Shown here piece after piece: positions 9,901 to 17,859 of a DNA stretch of 64,000 bases. Under the pieces are notes generated by a model that made no database searches, was not told the origin of the DNA, and worked only from the letters and a program-made list of their open reading frames with translations. Each line of letters starts with the position of its first letter. The first letter of the stretch is position 1. Made by a program: the position numbers and the translations under genes. This DNA comes from an uncultured Clostridia bacterium (GTDB taxonomy: Bacteria > Bacillota > Clostridia > UBA1212 > UBA1255), in NCBI GenBank assembly GCA_904420095.1, contig CAJFUB010000041.1, positions 1 to 64,000 of the forward strand, in the 5' to 3' direction.

Positions 9901-10572
9901 GCCGCGCAGCTCATATTTATAATCCAGATATTTCTTCGCCGTTTCGGCCTGCTTCTCCAAAGGCTTCAACTGCTGCGCAAGCTCGGAAACGATATCCCCA
10001 ACGCGCAGGAGATTCTGCTCCGTCAGATTCAGCTTTCGTTCACTTTCCTGCTTTCGCATTCTGTACTTCATAATGCCGGAGGCGTCTTCAAAAATATTTC
10101 TTCGGTCCTCCGATTTACTGTTCAGGATTTCGTCTACCCTGCCCTGACCAATTAAAGAATAGCCGTCCTTTCCAATTCCGGTGTCGGCAAATAAGAGATG
10201 AATGTCCTTCATCCTGCACTGCGCGTTGTTGATCAGATATTCACTGTCGCCGGAACGATAAAGCCGGCGTGTAATTTTTACCTCGCTGAAATCGATATTC
10301 AGAAAACGGTCTTCGTTATCCATGACCAGAGAGACTTCCGCCATCCCCACGGGCTTCCTGTTTTCCGTACCGGAAAAGATCACATCCTCCATACGGCTGC
10401 CTCTGAGCGTCTTAGGGCTTTGTTCTCCGAGAACCCATTTTACGGCGTCAGAAATGTTGCTCTTACCGCTTCCGTTCGGGCCGACGACTGCCGTGATTCC
10501 CTTATTGAAATCCAGTACGGTTTTATCCACAAAGGACTTAAAGCCCTGCATCTCTAATCTTTTTAAATACAA
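6997..10572 (-). CDS. smc: Chromosome segregation protein SMC
   Basis: 1191-residue condensin ATPase that organises and separates the nucleoid with ScpA/ScpB (not in this window). The N-terminal head carries Walker A GPNGSGKSN near residue 32. Two long Glu/Lys/Arg/Ala-rich coiled-coil arms flank a Gly-rich hinge near residues 500-660. The C-terminal head has the signature LLSGGERALTA and Walker B CLLDEIEAALDD. Length and domain order are standard. The start is TTG (MYLKRLEMQGFKSF), with GAGGAGAG just upstream. It opens a minus-strand run continuing into ftsY, from a promoter at 10615-10644. The usual upstream neighbour rnc is absent; pepV diverges instead. Confidence 0.98.
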   Translation of the reverse strand: MYLKRLEMQGFKSFVDKTVLDFNKGITAVVGPNGSGKSNISDAVKWVLGEQSPKTLRGSRMEDVIFSGTENRKPVGMAEVSLVMDNEDRFLNIDFSEVKITRRLYRSGDSEYLINNAQCRMKDIHLLFADTGIGKDGYSLIGQGRVDEILNSKSEDRRNIFEDASGIMKYRMRKQESERKLNLTEQNLLRVGDIVSELAQQLKPLEKQAETAKKYLDYKYELRGIEVGVLVDGIDFAEERLKKIIDDIEILTQDRTEAEKSLERIRRENSEKTEKAGLLSGLINASKEKSYALEKKIERLKSEMEINREKIKSAEENKNRLTAEREQQKQRNGAYELRIEETERERSEAQKTLEAELAEMEALQEEYRADFKASEEIRKEVSAASEAILEIKLQQGNTRSAAESYQKQIEMITDRKNAIEEELAVLDSSTAIAAEEIEAAEENRQKTEESLEDAKQLYKNKTEALETAKSGEKKESERASALSARLQGDTARLKAIREMEADYEGYAYSVKKVLSLCKSNPDFGRGICGAVAQILRVPAEYETAIETALGQAYQNIVTETEEDAQKAIEYLKKGRYGRATFLPLTAVNGRPLDPETVRMLERAEGFLGTASGLVQFDGKYKKAVESLLGRAAVFDRLDHALLFAGRTRYAVMCVTLDGDILRTSGAITGGSTEKGRASAGTLSRTREIPELEKAVAENGALLTRIRKTVDSYQTSAQGIEKEREALMKEMRALEVSLSQWTAKCTAMRDRQAGETARRERLVAELKLQISNMLDARRAIESAEETQAQLAEEQSKAEERLRLADLRREEAERFLEAKNQSLMERRVKEADLRARLQKAEEDRKRYELSLSEGKEQIEYCSLQIQDCETAVRQLENSNTENEISIAGISDERQAEAETQRNYEEMKREIDAELGGMLGRITEISEQIARCTDHLNQAEIKKVREESEINANKNRLWEEYELAYSAAKELTGGKRTENYTEASRRIKELKTSIKALGAVNVNAVEEYESTKERYTFLSAQMEDLGEAKAKLQKVISDLNAVMRRQFSEQFRLIRENFKEVFRQLFGGGKADIVLDETQDILECGIEIQAQPPGKKLQNMLLLSGGERALTAIALLFGILKMHPSPFCLLDEIEAALDDANVYRLSEYLRQIDGGTQFILITHRKGTMENAGSLYGVTMEEKGISKVISLRMDS

Positions 10573-10614
10573 ATTTCTCTCCTCGGCTCCCGGAAAATAT
10601 TTTAATCAAAGCGG

Positions 10615-10644
10615 ATTTTACAATATTTTTAAAGAGCTTGTCAA
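10615..10644 (-). promoter_or_regulatory. Promoter for smc-ftsY
   Basis: On the minus strand TTGACA (10639-10644) is followed by an 18-base spacer and TAAAAT (10615-10620), about 43 bases before the smc start codon. The -35 element lies only 2 bases from the -35 element of the divergent pepV promoter, so two sigma-A polymerases could not easily bind both at once. Confidence 0.65.
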
Positions 10645-10646
10645 CC

Positions 10647-10675
10647 TTGCGCATCATTATTTATTCCGGTAGAAT
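10647..10675 (+). promoter_or_regulatory. Promoter for pepV
   Basis: TTGCGC (10647-10652), a 17-base spacer and TAGAAT (10670-10675) lie 34 bases before the preferred pepV start. The -35 element is imperfect. It is arranged back to back with the smc promoter. Confidence 0.55.
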
Positions 10676-10709
10676 AGAAAGGAAGATTGAAAGGCTCGGA
10701 GGGTTTGAT

Positions 10710-12092
10710 ATGGAAATCAGAGATTTTATTGATCTGGAATTCGGCGGTATGCTGGAATGTCTGGACCGGCTGATCCGGATTCCCAGCGTGAGAAGCAGCG
10801 CGGAGCCGGGCGCGCCCTTTGGAAAAGAAGCGCGGCGCGTGCTGGAGGAGGTCCTGAAAACGGCTTCCGAAATGGGGCTTGCCATTCGCAATTACGAAAA
10901 CCAGATGGGAATCGTCGATTTATCCGACGGCCTTGAACCGGCGATCGGCATTTTATGTCACGCCGATGTGGTTCCTGCCGGAACCGGCTGGATCCACGCC
11001 CCTTACCGCGCCACGCTTGACGGAGACAAAATATACGGACGCGGTGCGATCGACGACAAAGGGCCGCTTGTTTCCGTATTATATGCAATGAAATATTTGA
11101 AAGATTTCTGTCCGCCGCTCAGGCATGGCGTCCGGCTGCTCGTCGGCACCGATGAGGAATGCGGTTCTCAGGATCTTTCCTCCTACAGGCAGCGAGAATC
11201 GCTTCCTCCGATCATCTTTACGCCGGACGCTGGCTATCCTGTGATCAATACGGAAAAAGGCAGAGCCGTCGCTTCTTTTCTAAAAACGCTCCGCCCCTCC
11301 GCTCCGGGAAAAATGGTAGAGTCCGCCTCCGGAGGCGGTGCGGTAAACGCCGTTCCCGATCGGGCCGAAGCGCTTGTTTCCGGTTTTTCTGCGGAAGAGC
11401 TGTATGCCGCTGCCGCCCGTTCCCCCTCCGGGATTCGGTATGACTTTACCCCGGAAGGCGGAGGAAGATACAGAATTCTGGCAGCCGGCAAAAGCGCCCA
11501 CGCCTCTGCTCCCAGTACAGGGGAAAATGCTGTTACTGGTTTGATTGCCCTTCTGTCGCTTTTGGAGCCGGATTGGGAGGAAATTGCTGCGTTGTTTCCG
11601 CACGGGGAAACGGACGGAACGTCGCTTGGCATTTCCTGTGCCGATTCCGTTTCCGGAGCCCTTACGGCCTCCTTCGACGTGCTTTCCTACCGCGCTCCGG
11701 ATTTCACAGGAACGTTTGATATCCGGTTCCCGCTTGGTCAAACCGGCGGCACGCTTCTGCAGCTTCTGCGCAAGACGCTTGACGCCGGCGGCTTTGCGCT
11801 GAAGGGATACCACGCGTCCGAGCCGCACCATACCCCGCCCGATTCTCTGCTGGTCCGCACGCTGCTCTCCGTTTACGAAGAAGCCTCCGGCAAGCCGGCA
11901 AAAGCACTTGCAACCGGCGGAGGCACCTATGCGCACGGGATTCCGGGGGCCGTCGCCTTCGGCCCGGAGGTGCCTGGAGACGACAATCATATGCATGCCG
12001 CCGATGAATTCATCCGCGTTTCCGATTTTAAATTAAATACCGAGCTGATGATCCGCGCCGTCTCCAAGCTCGACGAGGCGCTGACGTTCTGA
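10710..12092 (+). CDS. pepV: M20-family dipeptidase (PepV-like)
   Basis: 460-residue cytosolic zinc dipeptidase of the PepV/carnosinase-like M20 family, which releases amino acids from imported peptides. It shows HADVVPAG (first zinc His), GRGAIDDKGP, GTDEECGS (catalytic Glu pair) and, near the C-terminus, ATGGGTYAHGIPG and DDNHMHAADEF (zinc His). A lid/dimer domain interrupts the catalytic domain in the middle, as in the family. I prefer the ATG at 10710 (MEIRDFIDLEF) because CGGAGGG lies 8 bases upstream. The same frame is open to 10638, but that would overlap the promoter. It stands alone between its own promoter and the operator region of the next operon. Confidence 0.92.
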   Translation: MEIRDFIDLEFGGMLECLDRLIRIPSVRSSAEPGAPFGKEARRVLEEVLKTASEMGLAIRNYENQMGIVDLSDGLEPAIGILCHADVVPAGTGWIHAPYRATLDGDKIYGRGAIDDKGPLVSVLYAMKYLKDFCPPLRHGVRLLVGTDEECGSQDLSSYRQRESLPPIIFTPDAGYPVINTEKGRAVASFLKTLRPSAPGKMVESASGGGAVNAVPDRAEALVSGFSAEELYAAAARSPSGIRYDFTPEGGGRYRILAAGKSAHASAPSTGENAVTGLIALLSLLEPDWEEIAALFPHGETDGTSLGISCADSVSGALTASFDVLSYRAPDFTGTFDIRFPLGQTGGTLLQLLRKTLDAGGFALKGYHASEPHHTPPDSLLVRTLLSVYEEASGKPAKALATGGGTYAHGIPGAVAFGPEVPGDDNHMHAADEFIRVSDFKLNTELMIRAVSKLDEALTF

Positions 12093-12145
12093 TTTTGCGT
12101 TTTGTTTGGGAGAAAACTTCTTTCCTGAAAGTTCATATTTTCCGG

Positions 12146-12174
12146 TTGACGATCCGGTCTGTCGGTGTTACAAT
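12146..12174 (+). promoter_or_regulatory. Promoter of the 2-oxoacid dehydrogenase operon
   Basis: TTGACG (12146-12151), exactly 17 bases, then TACAAT (12169-12174), a near-consensus sigma-A promoter. Transcription should start near 12181, leaving a leader of about 60 bases with AGGAGG ahead of the ATG at 12241. The -10 hexamer lies inside the first of three inverted repeats, which suggests repression. Confidence 0.8.
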
Positions 12175-12222
12175 TTAACAGACTTGTGTTAGATTATAAC
12201 ATGTAGTTGTAAATATATAACA
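12166..12222 (+). promoter_or_regulatory. Triple operator array, TGTTA-N5-TAACA, 21-bp phased
   Basis: Three 15-bp dyads occur in a row. Site 1 is 12166-12180 (TGTTACAATTTAACA), site 2 is 12187-12201 (TGTTAGATTATAACA), and site 3 is 12208-12222 (TGTAAATATATAACA, one half imperfect). Their centres, 12173, 12194 and 12215, are exactly 21 bases apart, about two helical turns, so bound proteins would sit on one face of the DNA. Site 1 covers the -10 element; sites 2 and 3 lie in the 5' leader. The obvious candidate ligand is the DeoR-type regulator encoded at the end of the operon (inference). The odd spacing of 5 does not fit Rex sites, which have an even centre. Confidence 0.65.
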
Positions 12223-12240
12223 GACCAAGGAGGTTTTTGA

Positions 12241-13968
12241 ATGGCGACACCGGTTATCATGCCCCGGCAGGGGCAGTCAGTTGAAAGCTGTATCATTTCT
12301 AATTGGGCCAAGAAAGTTGGAGACAAGGTCGTCCCAGGAGACACGTTATTTACTTATGAAACCGACAAGGCTACATTCGACGAGGAAGCAAAAGTTGAAG
12401 GTACCATGTTGGTTCATTTTTTTGAGGAAGGCGACGACGTTCCCTGTCTTACAAACGTCTGCGTCATCGGAAACGAGGGAGAGGATTTCTCCGTATTTTC
12501 TCCGAACGGCGCGAAAGCGGAAGCTGCGCCCGCGCAGCCGCAGGCTCCGGCTGCTCCCGCTTCCCCGGCTGCACCCGCTCCGGCTCCCGCGGCGCCCAAG
12601 TCTAACGCGAATCCCGTTATTATGCCGCGTCAGGGGCAATCCGTAGAGAGCTGCATCATTTCAAAGTGGAACGTGAAGGTCGGCGATAAAGTAAAAGTCG
12701 GCGACAACCTTTTTACATACGAAACGGACAAGGCGACGTTTGACGAAGAATCCAAATTCGACGGTACCGTGCTCGCTATCTTTTTCAGCGAGGGCGACGA
12801 CGTTCCCTGTCTTACAAACGTCTGCGTCATCGGTGCGCCCGGCGACGGATATGCGGAATTTGATCCTCACGCGTCTTCCGCGGCTCCGGCAGCTGCCGCT
12901 GTGCCCCAGGAGCCGGTCCTGCACGCGCAGCCCGTCTCTTCCGCGCCGGCGGAGTCCATTCCGGCTGCGGCTTCAGACGGAAAATATTTTATTTCTCCCA
13001 GAGCCAGGGCGCTGGCAGAGCGCGCCGGCGTCAATCCGGCCTTTCTTGCAGGCTCGGGACCGTACGGAAGAATCGTTGAAAAAGATGTCAAAGCGTTTGT
13101 CGCTGCGGGCGGCAATACGACGTATGCCGCAGAGGCCTTTGCGAAGGACGGCATGAGCGGCAGCGGTTTTGCCGGCAAAATTTCCGTATCCGATCTGAAC
13201 GCACCGCAGGCTCCTGCAAAAGAGGCCGCTCCGGAGCCCGCTTCCGCTGCCCCGGCAGCAGCCGACGCCGATTTCGAGGATGTAAAAATTCCGAATATCC
13301 GCAAGGTTATTTCCAGATCCATGCATACTTCTCTTTCTACGATGGCGCAGCTTACGCTGAACGCGTCCTTCGACGCCACGAATATTTTGGAATTCAGAAA
13401 GCAGATTAAGGAAAACCGGGAAAAGCTCGGCCTGAACAATATCACAATTAACGACATTATCATATTTGCCGTATCGAGAACGATTCTTGCCCACAAGGAC
13501 CTGAACGCGAATTTCATAAACGACGGTACAACGATGCGTTATTTCAAAAACGCGCATATCGGCGTCGCTGTAGATACGCCCAGAGGTCTGATGGTTCCGA
13601 CGCTCAGAGATGCCAATTTGAAATCGCTCAATGAAATTTCCGTCGAAGCGAAGAAGCTTGCCACGGACGCGCAGGCCGGTACCATCAATCCGGACCTTTT
13701 GAAGGGGGCTACCTTTACGATCACGAATCTCGGCACAATGGGAATCGAATCCTTCACGCCCGTCATCAATCCGCCCCAAACGGGAATTCTCGGTGTAAAT
13801 ACGCTTGAAACCCGCGTAAAGAACGTGGGCGGCGAGCCAAAGCTGTATCAGGCGATGACACTTTCCCTGACCTTTGACCACAGAGCGCTCGACGGCGCTC
13901 CGGCCGCCAGATTCCTGCAGGAGCTCTGCAAGAATCTCGAGAATTTTACGATGCTGCTGATTAAATAA
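12241..13968 (+). CDS. Dihydrolipoamide acyltransferase (E2) with two lipoyl domains
   Basis: 575-residue core of a 2-oxoacid dehydrogenase complex that transfers the acyl group from lipoamide to CoA. Two lipoyl domains (residues 1-78 and about 124-200) each carry the modified Lys in ETDKATFDE (Lys43, Lys164), joined by Ala/Pro-rich linkers. A peripheral subunit-binding domain follows near 245-285 (YFISPRARALAERAG, GPYGRIVEKDV). The C-terminal catalytic domain has the active-site DHRALDGAPAARFL. It is first in the operon E2-E3-E1, which is an unusual order. The pyruvate, acetoin or branched-chain specificity cannot be settled from the E2. AGGAGG precedes the ATG. The two lipoyl modules share a 41-base identical patch. 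Confidence 0.93.
   Translation: MATPVIMPRQGQSVESCIISNWAKKVGDKVVPGDTLFTYETDKATFDEEAKVEGTMLVHFFEEGDDVPCLTNVCVIGNEGEDFSVFSPNGAKAEAAPAQPQAPAAPASPAAPAPAPAAPKSNANPVIMPRQGQSVESCIISKWNVKVGDKVKVGDNLFTYETDKATFDEESKFDGTVLAIFFSEGDDVPCLTNVCVIGAPGDGYAEFDPHASSAAPAAAAVPQEPVLHAQPVSSAPAESIPAAASDGKYFISPRARALAERAGVNPAFLAGSGPYGRIVEKDVKAFVAAGGNTTYAAEAFAKDGMSGSGFAGKISVSDLNAPQAPAKEAAPEPASAAPAAADADFEDVKIPNIRKVISRSMHTSLSTMAQLTLNASFDATNILEFRKQIKENREKLGLNNITINDIIIFAVSRTILAHKDLNANFINDGTTMRYFKNAHIGVAVDTPRGLMVPTLRDANLKSLNEISVEAKKLATDAQAGTINPDLLKGATFTITNLGTMGIESFTPVINPPQTGILGVNTLETRVKNVGGEPKLYQAMTLSLTFDHRALDGAPAARFLQELCKNLENFTMLLIK
12430..12833 (+). repeat. In-frame repeat: 41-base identical patch in the two lipoyl domains
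   Basis: The stretch 12430-12470 is repeated without a mismatch at 12793-12833, exactly 363 bases (121 codons) later. It encodes GDDVPCLTNVCVIG. The flanking parts of the two lipoyl modules differ at many third positions, so this patch was probably homogenised recently by gene conversion or unequal exchange. Confidence 0.85.
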
Positions 13969-13985
13969 GAAAGAGGTGTGTTTCT

Positions 13986-15353
13986 ATGGGATATGATTTA
14001 ATTGTTATCGGCGGAGGTCCCGCCGGATATCTGGCTGCAGAACGCGCCGGCCACGCCGGACTGAACACGCTGCTGATTGAAAAGCGATTTATCGGCGGAG
14101 TTTGTCTGAATGAGGGCTGCATTCCTTCCAAGGCTCTGCTCTATTCCGCAAAAATTTACGACGGCGCTGCGCATGGAGAAAAATACGGCGTTTCTGCCAA
14201 AGAGCTTCATCTCGATCACAGCTTCGTAGTGGAGCGCAAAAACAAGGTAGTCAACACGCTTGTCAGCGGAATCAAGTCCAAACTGAAGAAGAATAAGGTC
14301 ACCGTAGTAATGGCCGAGGCTAAAATCACGGGCAGAACGGCCGAGGGCTTCACCGTTTCGGCGGCAGAGCAAACGTATACAGGCGCAAAGCTTCTGATCG
14401 CTACGGGTTCCGTTCCGGTAACGCCTCCGATCCCCGGCGTCAAGGAGGGACTTGAGTCCGGCTTTATCCTGACAAACCGTGAAATTCTCGATCTGAAGGA
14501 AATTCCCGAAAAGCTTACAATTATCGGCGGCGGCGTCATCGGTCTGGAAATGGCCTCTTATTTCAATACGGCAGGTTCAAAAGTAACCGTCGTGGAAATG
14601 ATGGATAAGATCGCCGGTCCTACGGATCGTGAAATTTCCGAAATTTTATTGAAAAATTATCAGAAAAAAGGAATCGTTTTCAATCTCGGCTGCAAGGTAA
14701 CCGGCGTCCAGCCCGGCAAAGTGATTTACGAGTCCGAAGGAAAAACGTTTGAGGTTCCCTCGGATAAGGTGCTGCTCAGCATCGGCAGACGCGCCTTCAC
14801 AGAAGGGCTTGGCCTGGAAACAATTGGAGTGGAAACGGAACGGGGCAAAATCAAAACGGACAATAAAGGCCGCACAAACATTGCCGGCGTATATGCTACC
14901 GGAGACGTCAACGGCTATTCGATGCTTGCCCACACGGCCTACCGCGAAACGGAGGTGGCCATCAACGATATTCTCGGAATTCGGGATACCATGCGCTATA
15001 ATGCAATTCCTTCCGTAATTTATACGAATCCGGAAGTTGCCGGCGTCGGAGAAACGGAGGAAACTGCAAAAGCCAAGGGCATCGATTACGAAGTCGCAAA
15101 GCTTTCCATGATGTACTCCGGAAGATACGTCGCGGAAAACGAGGGCGGAGACGGCATCATCAAAATTTTGATCGACAAAAAATACAGAAACGTCATCGGC
15201 GTACATATGATCGGCAATTATTCCTCCGAAATCATTTACGGCGCCGGAATTCTGATCGAAACGGAAATGCCGGTAAAAGACGTGAAAAAGCTTGTCTTCC
15301 CGCATCCTTCCGTCTGCGAGGCGATTCGCGAGGGAATCTTTGAATTTGAATAA
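13986..15353 (+). CDS. lpdA: Dihydrolipoamide dehydrogenase (E3)
   Basis: 455-residue flavoprotein that reoxidises dihydrolipoamide with NAD+. The FAD-binding GGGPAGYLAAERAG is at the N-terminus. The redox disulfide motif is GGVCLNEGCIPSKALL near residue 38-52. The NAD-binding GGGVIGLEMASYF is near 180, and the C-terminal interface region has HPSVCEAIREG with the catalytic His-Glu pair (HP...E). There is no fused lipoyl domain. AAAGAGG lies before the ATG, and the start is 17 bases after E2. It serves the complex encoded here and could be shared with a glycine cleavage system. Confidence 0.95.
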   Translation: MGYDLIVIGGGPAGYLAAERAGHAGLNTLLIEKRFIGGVCLNEGCIPSKALLYSAKIYDGAAHGEKYGVSAKELHLDHSFVVERKNKVVNTLVSGIKSKLKKNKVTVVMAEAKITGRTAEGFTVSAAEQTYTGAKLLIATGSVPVTPPIPGVKEGLESGFILTNREILDLKEIPEKLTIIGGGVIGLEMASYFNTAGSKVTVVEMMDKIAGPTDREISEILLKNYQKKGIVFNLGCKVTGVQPGKVIYESEGKTFEVPSDKVLLSIGRRAFTEGLGLETIGVETERGKIKTDNKGRTNIAGVYATGDVNGYSMLAHTAYRETEVAINDILGIRDTMRYNAIPSVIYTNPEVAGVGETEETAKAKGIDYEVAKLSMMYSGRYVAENEGGDGIIKILIDKKYRNVIGVHMIGNYSSEIIYGAGILIETEMPVKDVKKLVFPHPSVCEAIREGIFEFE

Positions 15354-15384
15354 TAATAGATTATAAAGGAAAGAGGTAACGTTT

Positions 15385-17856
15385 ATGCCAAAATCACAAT
15401 TTATTGATGAAAAAACAGTAAGAAAAAGCGGCTGGATCAAATATCAGGATACCCCTGTGAACCAGTATAAGAAAACGATCGAAGAAGAAAAGGAAAACTA
15501 TTCCACAGAAGACTTCCTGCGTATTTATAGGGATATGTTTATTATCCGCGAATTTGAAATGATGATCAACAGCATCAAAACGACGAGCGAATACAATGGA
15601 ATCAAATATAGTCATCCGGGACCGGCCCATCTTTCAATCGGTCAGGAGGCGTCCGCCGTTGGTCAGGCGTATCTGCTCGATACAAACGACTGGATCTTCG
15701 GCTCCCACAGAAGCCACGGCGAAATTCTTGCAAAGGGTCTTTCCGCAATCCAGAAGCTCAGCGATAAAGAGCTGATGGAAATTATGGAGAATTATTTTGA
15801 CGGCGCCATCCTCAAAGTCGTGCAAAAAGATCAGACGACCGTAAAAGAGCTGGCAATCGATTTTCTGATTTACGGTACGCTCGCCGAAATCTTTGCCAGA
15901 GAAACGGGCTTCCATAAGGGCCTGGGCGGTTCGATGCACGCCTTCTTCTGCCCCTTTGGCATCTATCCGAACAACGCGATCGTAGGCGGCAGCGCAACCA
16001 TTGCGACCGGCAGCGCGCTGTTCAAAAAAGTCAACAGAAAGCCGGGAATCGTCATTGCCAATATCGGCGACGGCTCACTCGGCCGCGGTCCGGTCTGGGA
16101 AGCGATCTGCTTTGCGACAATGGACCAGTACAAAAAGCTCTGGGAGGGCGATATGAACGGCGGCCTTCCGCTGATCTTTAACTTCTACAACAACCAGTAC
16201 GCAATGGGCGGACAGACGAACGGCGAAACGATGGGCTTTGAAATCCTCGCCAGATTCGGCGCCGGCGTCAATCCGGAGCAGATGCATTCGGAACGCGTCG
16301 ACGGCTATAATCCTCTGGCCGTGATCGACGCAATCCGTCGGAAGAAAGAAATCCTGGCGCAGAAGAAGGGGCCGGTGCTGCTCGATACGCTCACGTATAG
16401 AACGACAGGTCACTCCCCCTCCGACGCCTCAAGCTACCGGACGAAGGAAGAAATCGACATGTGGTTCGAAGGAAATTCCGTCACCGAATTCAAGAATAAG
16501 CTGATAAAAGCCAAAGTTGCCACGCAGAAGGAATTTGACGAAATCGATAAGAACTGCGTAGAGCTGATTACAAAAATCTGCGCGATGGCGGTGGACACGG
16601 AAATTTCCCCGCGCATGGACTTCCTGAAAAATCCTCGTCAGATCGAAGATCTGATGTTCTCGAATCAGAAAATCGCCAAAATGGAAGATCGGCAGCCTGA
16701 CGTCCTGATGCCCAAGGAAGAAAATCCGCGCGTTCAGCAGATTGCAAAGAAGGAGCGCTTCGCCTTTGACAAAGACGGCAAGCCGTTCTCCAAGCTGAAA
16801 ACCTTCAATTACAGAGACGCCATCTTCGAACCGATTCTCGACAAATTCTACGAGGATCCGACTCTGGTCGCATACGGCGAAGAAAACAGAGACTGGGGCG
16901 GCGCTTTTGCCGTCTACAGAGGACTTACCGAGGCGCTTCCTTACCACAGGCTTTTCAACTCCCCGATTTCGGAAGCCGCGATTGTCGGTACCGGCGTCGG
17001 TTATGCGATGAGCGGCGGACGCGCGATCGTGGAACTGATGTATTGCGACTTTTTAGGATGCGCAGGAGACGAAATTTTCAATCAGATGGCAAAATGGCAA
17101 TCCATGAGCGCCGGCGTTCTGAAGATGCCGCTCGTTCTGCGTGTTTCGGTAGGTTCAAAATATGGCGCGCAGCACTCTCAGGACTGGACTTCTCTCTGCG
17201 CCCACATTCCGGGCCTGAAGGTCTGCTTCCCGGCTACGCCTTACGATGCAAAGGGCCTCATGACCGCCGCGCTCAACGGCACCGATCCCGTTGTCTTCTT
17301 TGAAAGCCAAAGAATTTATGACAAGGGAGAGGAATTCCATCAGGGCGGCGTTCCGAAGGAAAGCTATGAGATTGAGATCGGCGAGCCCGATATCAAAAAA
17401 GAAGGAAAGGATATCACCATTCTTACCATCGGCGTTACGCTGTATAAAGCGCTCGAGGCCGCAAAAATCCTCGAAGAAAAATACGGTATTTCCGCCGAAA
17501 TCATCGATGCACGTTCCCTGGTGCCGTTCAACTATGAGAAGGTCATCGAATCCGTTAAGAAAACGGGAAAAATCCTGCTCGCAAGCGACGCCTGCCAGCG
17601 CGGTTCCTTCCTGAACGATCTTGCGGAAAATATCTCTGAAATGGCGTTTGATTATCTGGATGCGCCTCCGGTCATCGTCGGCGCTAAGAACTGGATCACG
17701 CCCGCATACGAATTCGATCATGAGTTCTTCCCGCAGGCCTCCTGGTTCCTTGATGCCATCAATGAAAAGATCATGCCGTTAAAGGGACATGTAAATACGC
17801 CGAACGTCAATTATACGACGAACGAGCGTCTGCGGATTTCCAAGAAGGGTGTATAA
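15385..17856 (+). CDS. 2-oxoacid dehydrogenase E1, fused alpha and beta subunits
   Basis: 823 residues. The N-terminal half (about 40-400) is E1 alpha: [11 protein letters not shown], the thiamine-diphosphate motif starting IGDGSLGRG and ending NNQYAMGG, and the phosphorylation-loop-like [14 protein letters not shown]. The C-terminal half (about 465-810) is E1 beta: [13 protein letters not shown] with the catalytic Glu, [21 protein letters not shown], and AQHSQDW. Normally these are two genes, or a single homodimeric AceE of different type. E1 takes 2-oxoacid carboxylate off and loads lipoyl-E2. It lies 31 bases after E3, and the DeoR gene starts 3 bases after its stop. Pyruvate, acetoin or another 2-oxoacid are all possible; gut Clostridia usually rely on pyruvate:ferredoxin oxidoreductase, so an inducible special role is likely (inference). 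Confidence 0.9.
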   Translation: MPKSQFIDEKTVRKSGWIKYQDTPVNQYKKTIEEEKENYSTEDFLRIYRDMFIIREFEMMINSIKTTSEYNGIKYSHPGPAHLSIGQEASAVGQAYLLDTNDWIFGSHRSHGEILAKGLSAIQKLSDKELMEIMENYFDGAILKVVQKDQTTVKELAIDFLIYGTLAEIFARETGFHKGLGGSMHAFFCPFGIYPNNAIVGGSATIATGSALFKKVNRKPGIVIANIGDGSLGRGPVWEAICFATMDQYKKLWEGDMNGGLPLIFNFYNNQYAMGGQTNGETMGFEILARFGAGVNPEQMHSERVDGYNPLAVIDAIRRKKEILAQKKGPVLLDTLTYRTTGHSPSDASSYRTKEEIDMWFEGNSVTEFKNKLIKAKVATQKEFDEIDKNCVELITKICAMAVDTEISPRMDFLKNPRQIEDLMFSNQKIAKMEDRQPDVLMPKEENPRVQQIAKKERFAFDKDGKPFSKLKTFNYRDAIFEPILDKFYEDPTLVAYGEENRDWGGAFAVYRGLTEALPYHRLFNSPISEAAIVGTGVGYAMSGGRAIVELMYCDFLGCAGDEIFNQMAKWQSMSAGVLKMPLVLRVSVGSKYGAQHSQDWTSLCAHIPGLKVCFPATPYDAKGLMTAALNGTDPVVFFESQRIYDKGEEFHQGGVPKESYEIEIGEPDIKKEGKDITILTIGVTLYKALEAAKILEEKYGISAEIIDARSLVPFNYEKVIESVKKTGKILLASDACQRGSFLNDLAENISEMAFDYLDAPPVIVGAKNWITPAYEFDHEFFPQASWFLDAINEKIMPLKGHVNTPNVNYTTNERLRISKKGV

Positions 17857-17859
17857 CGG

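Noticed and set aside
12166-12222. Rex redox-repressor sites
   Set aside because: Rex sites have TTGTTAA-N4-TTAACAA symmetry with an even centre; these dyads have a 5-base spacer and an odd centre.
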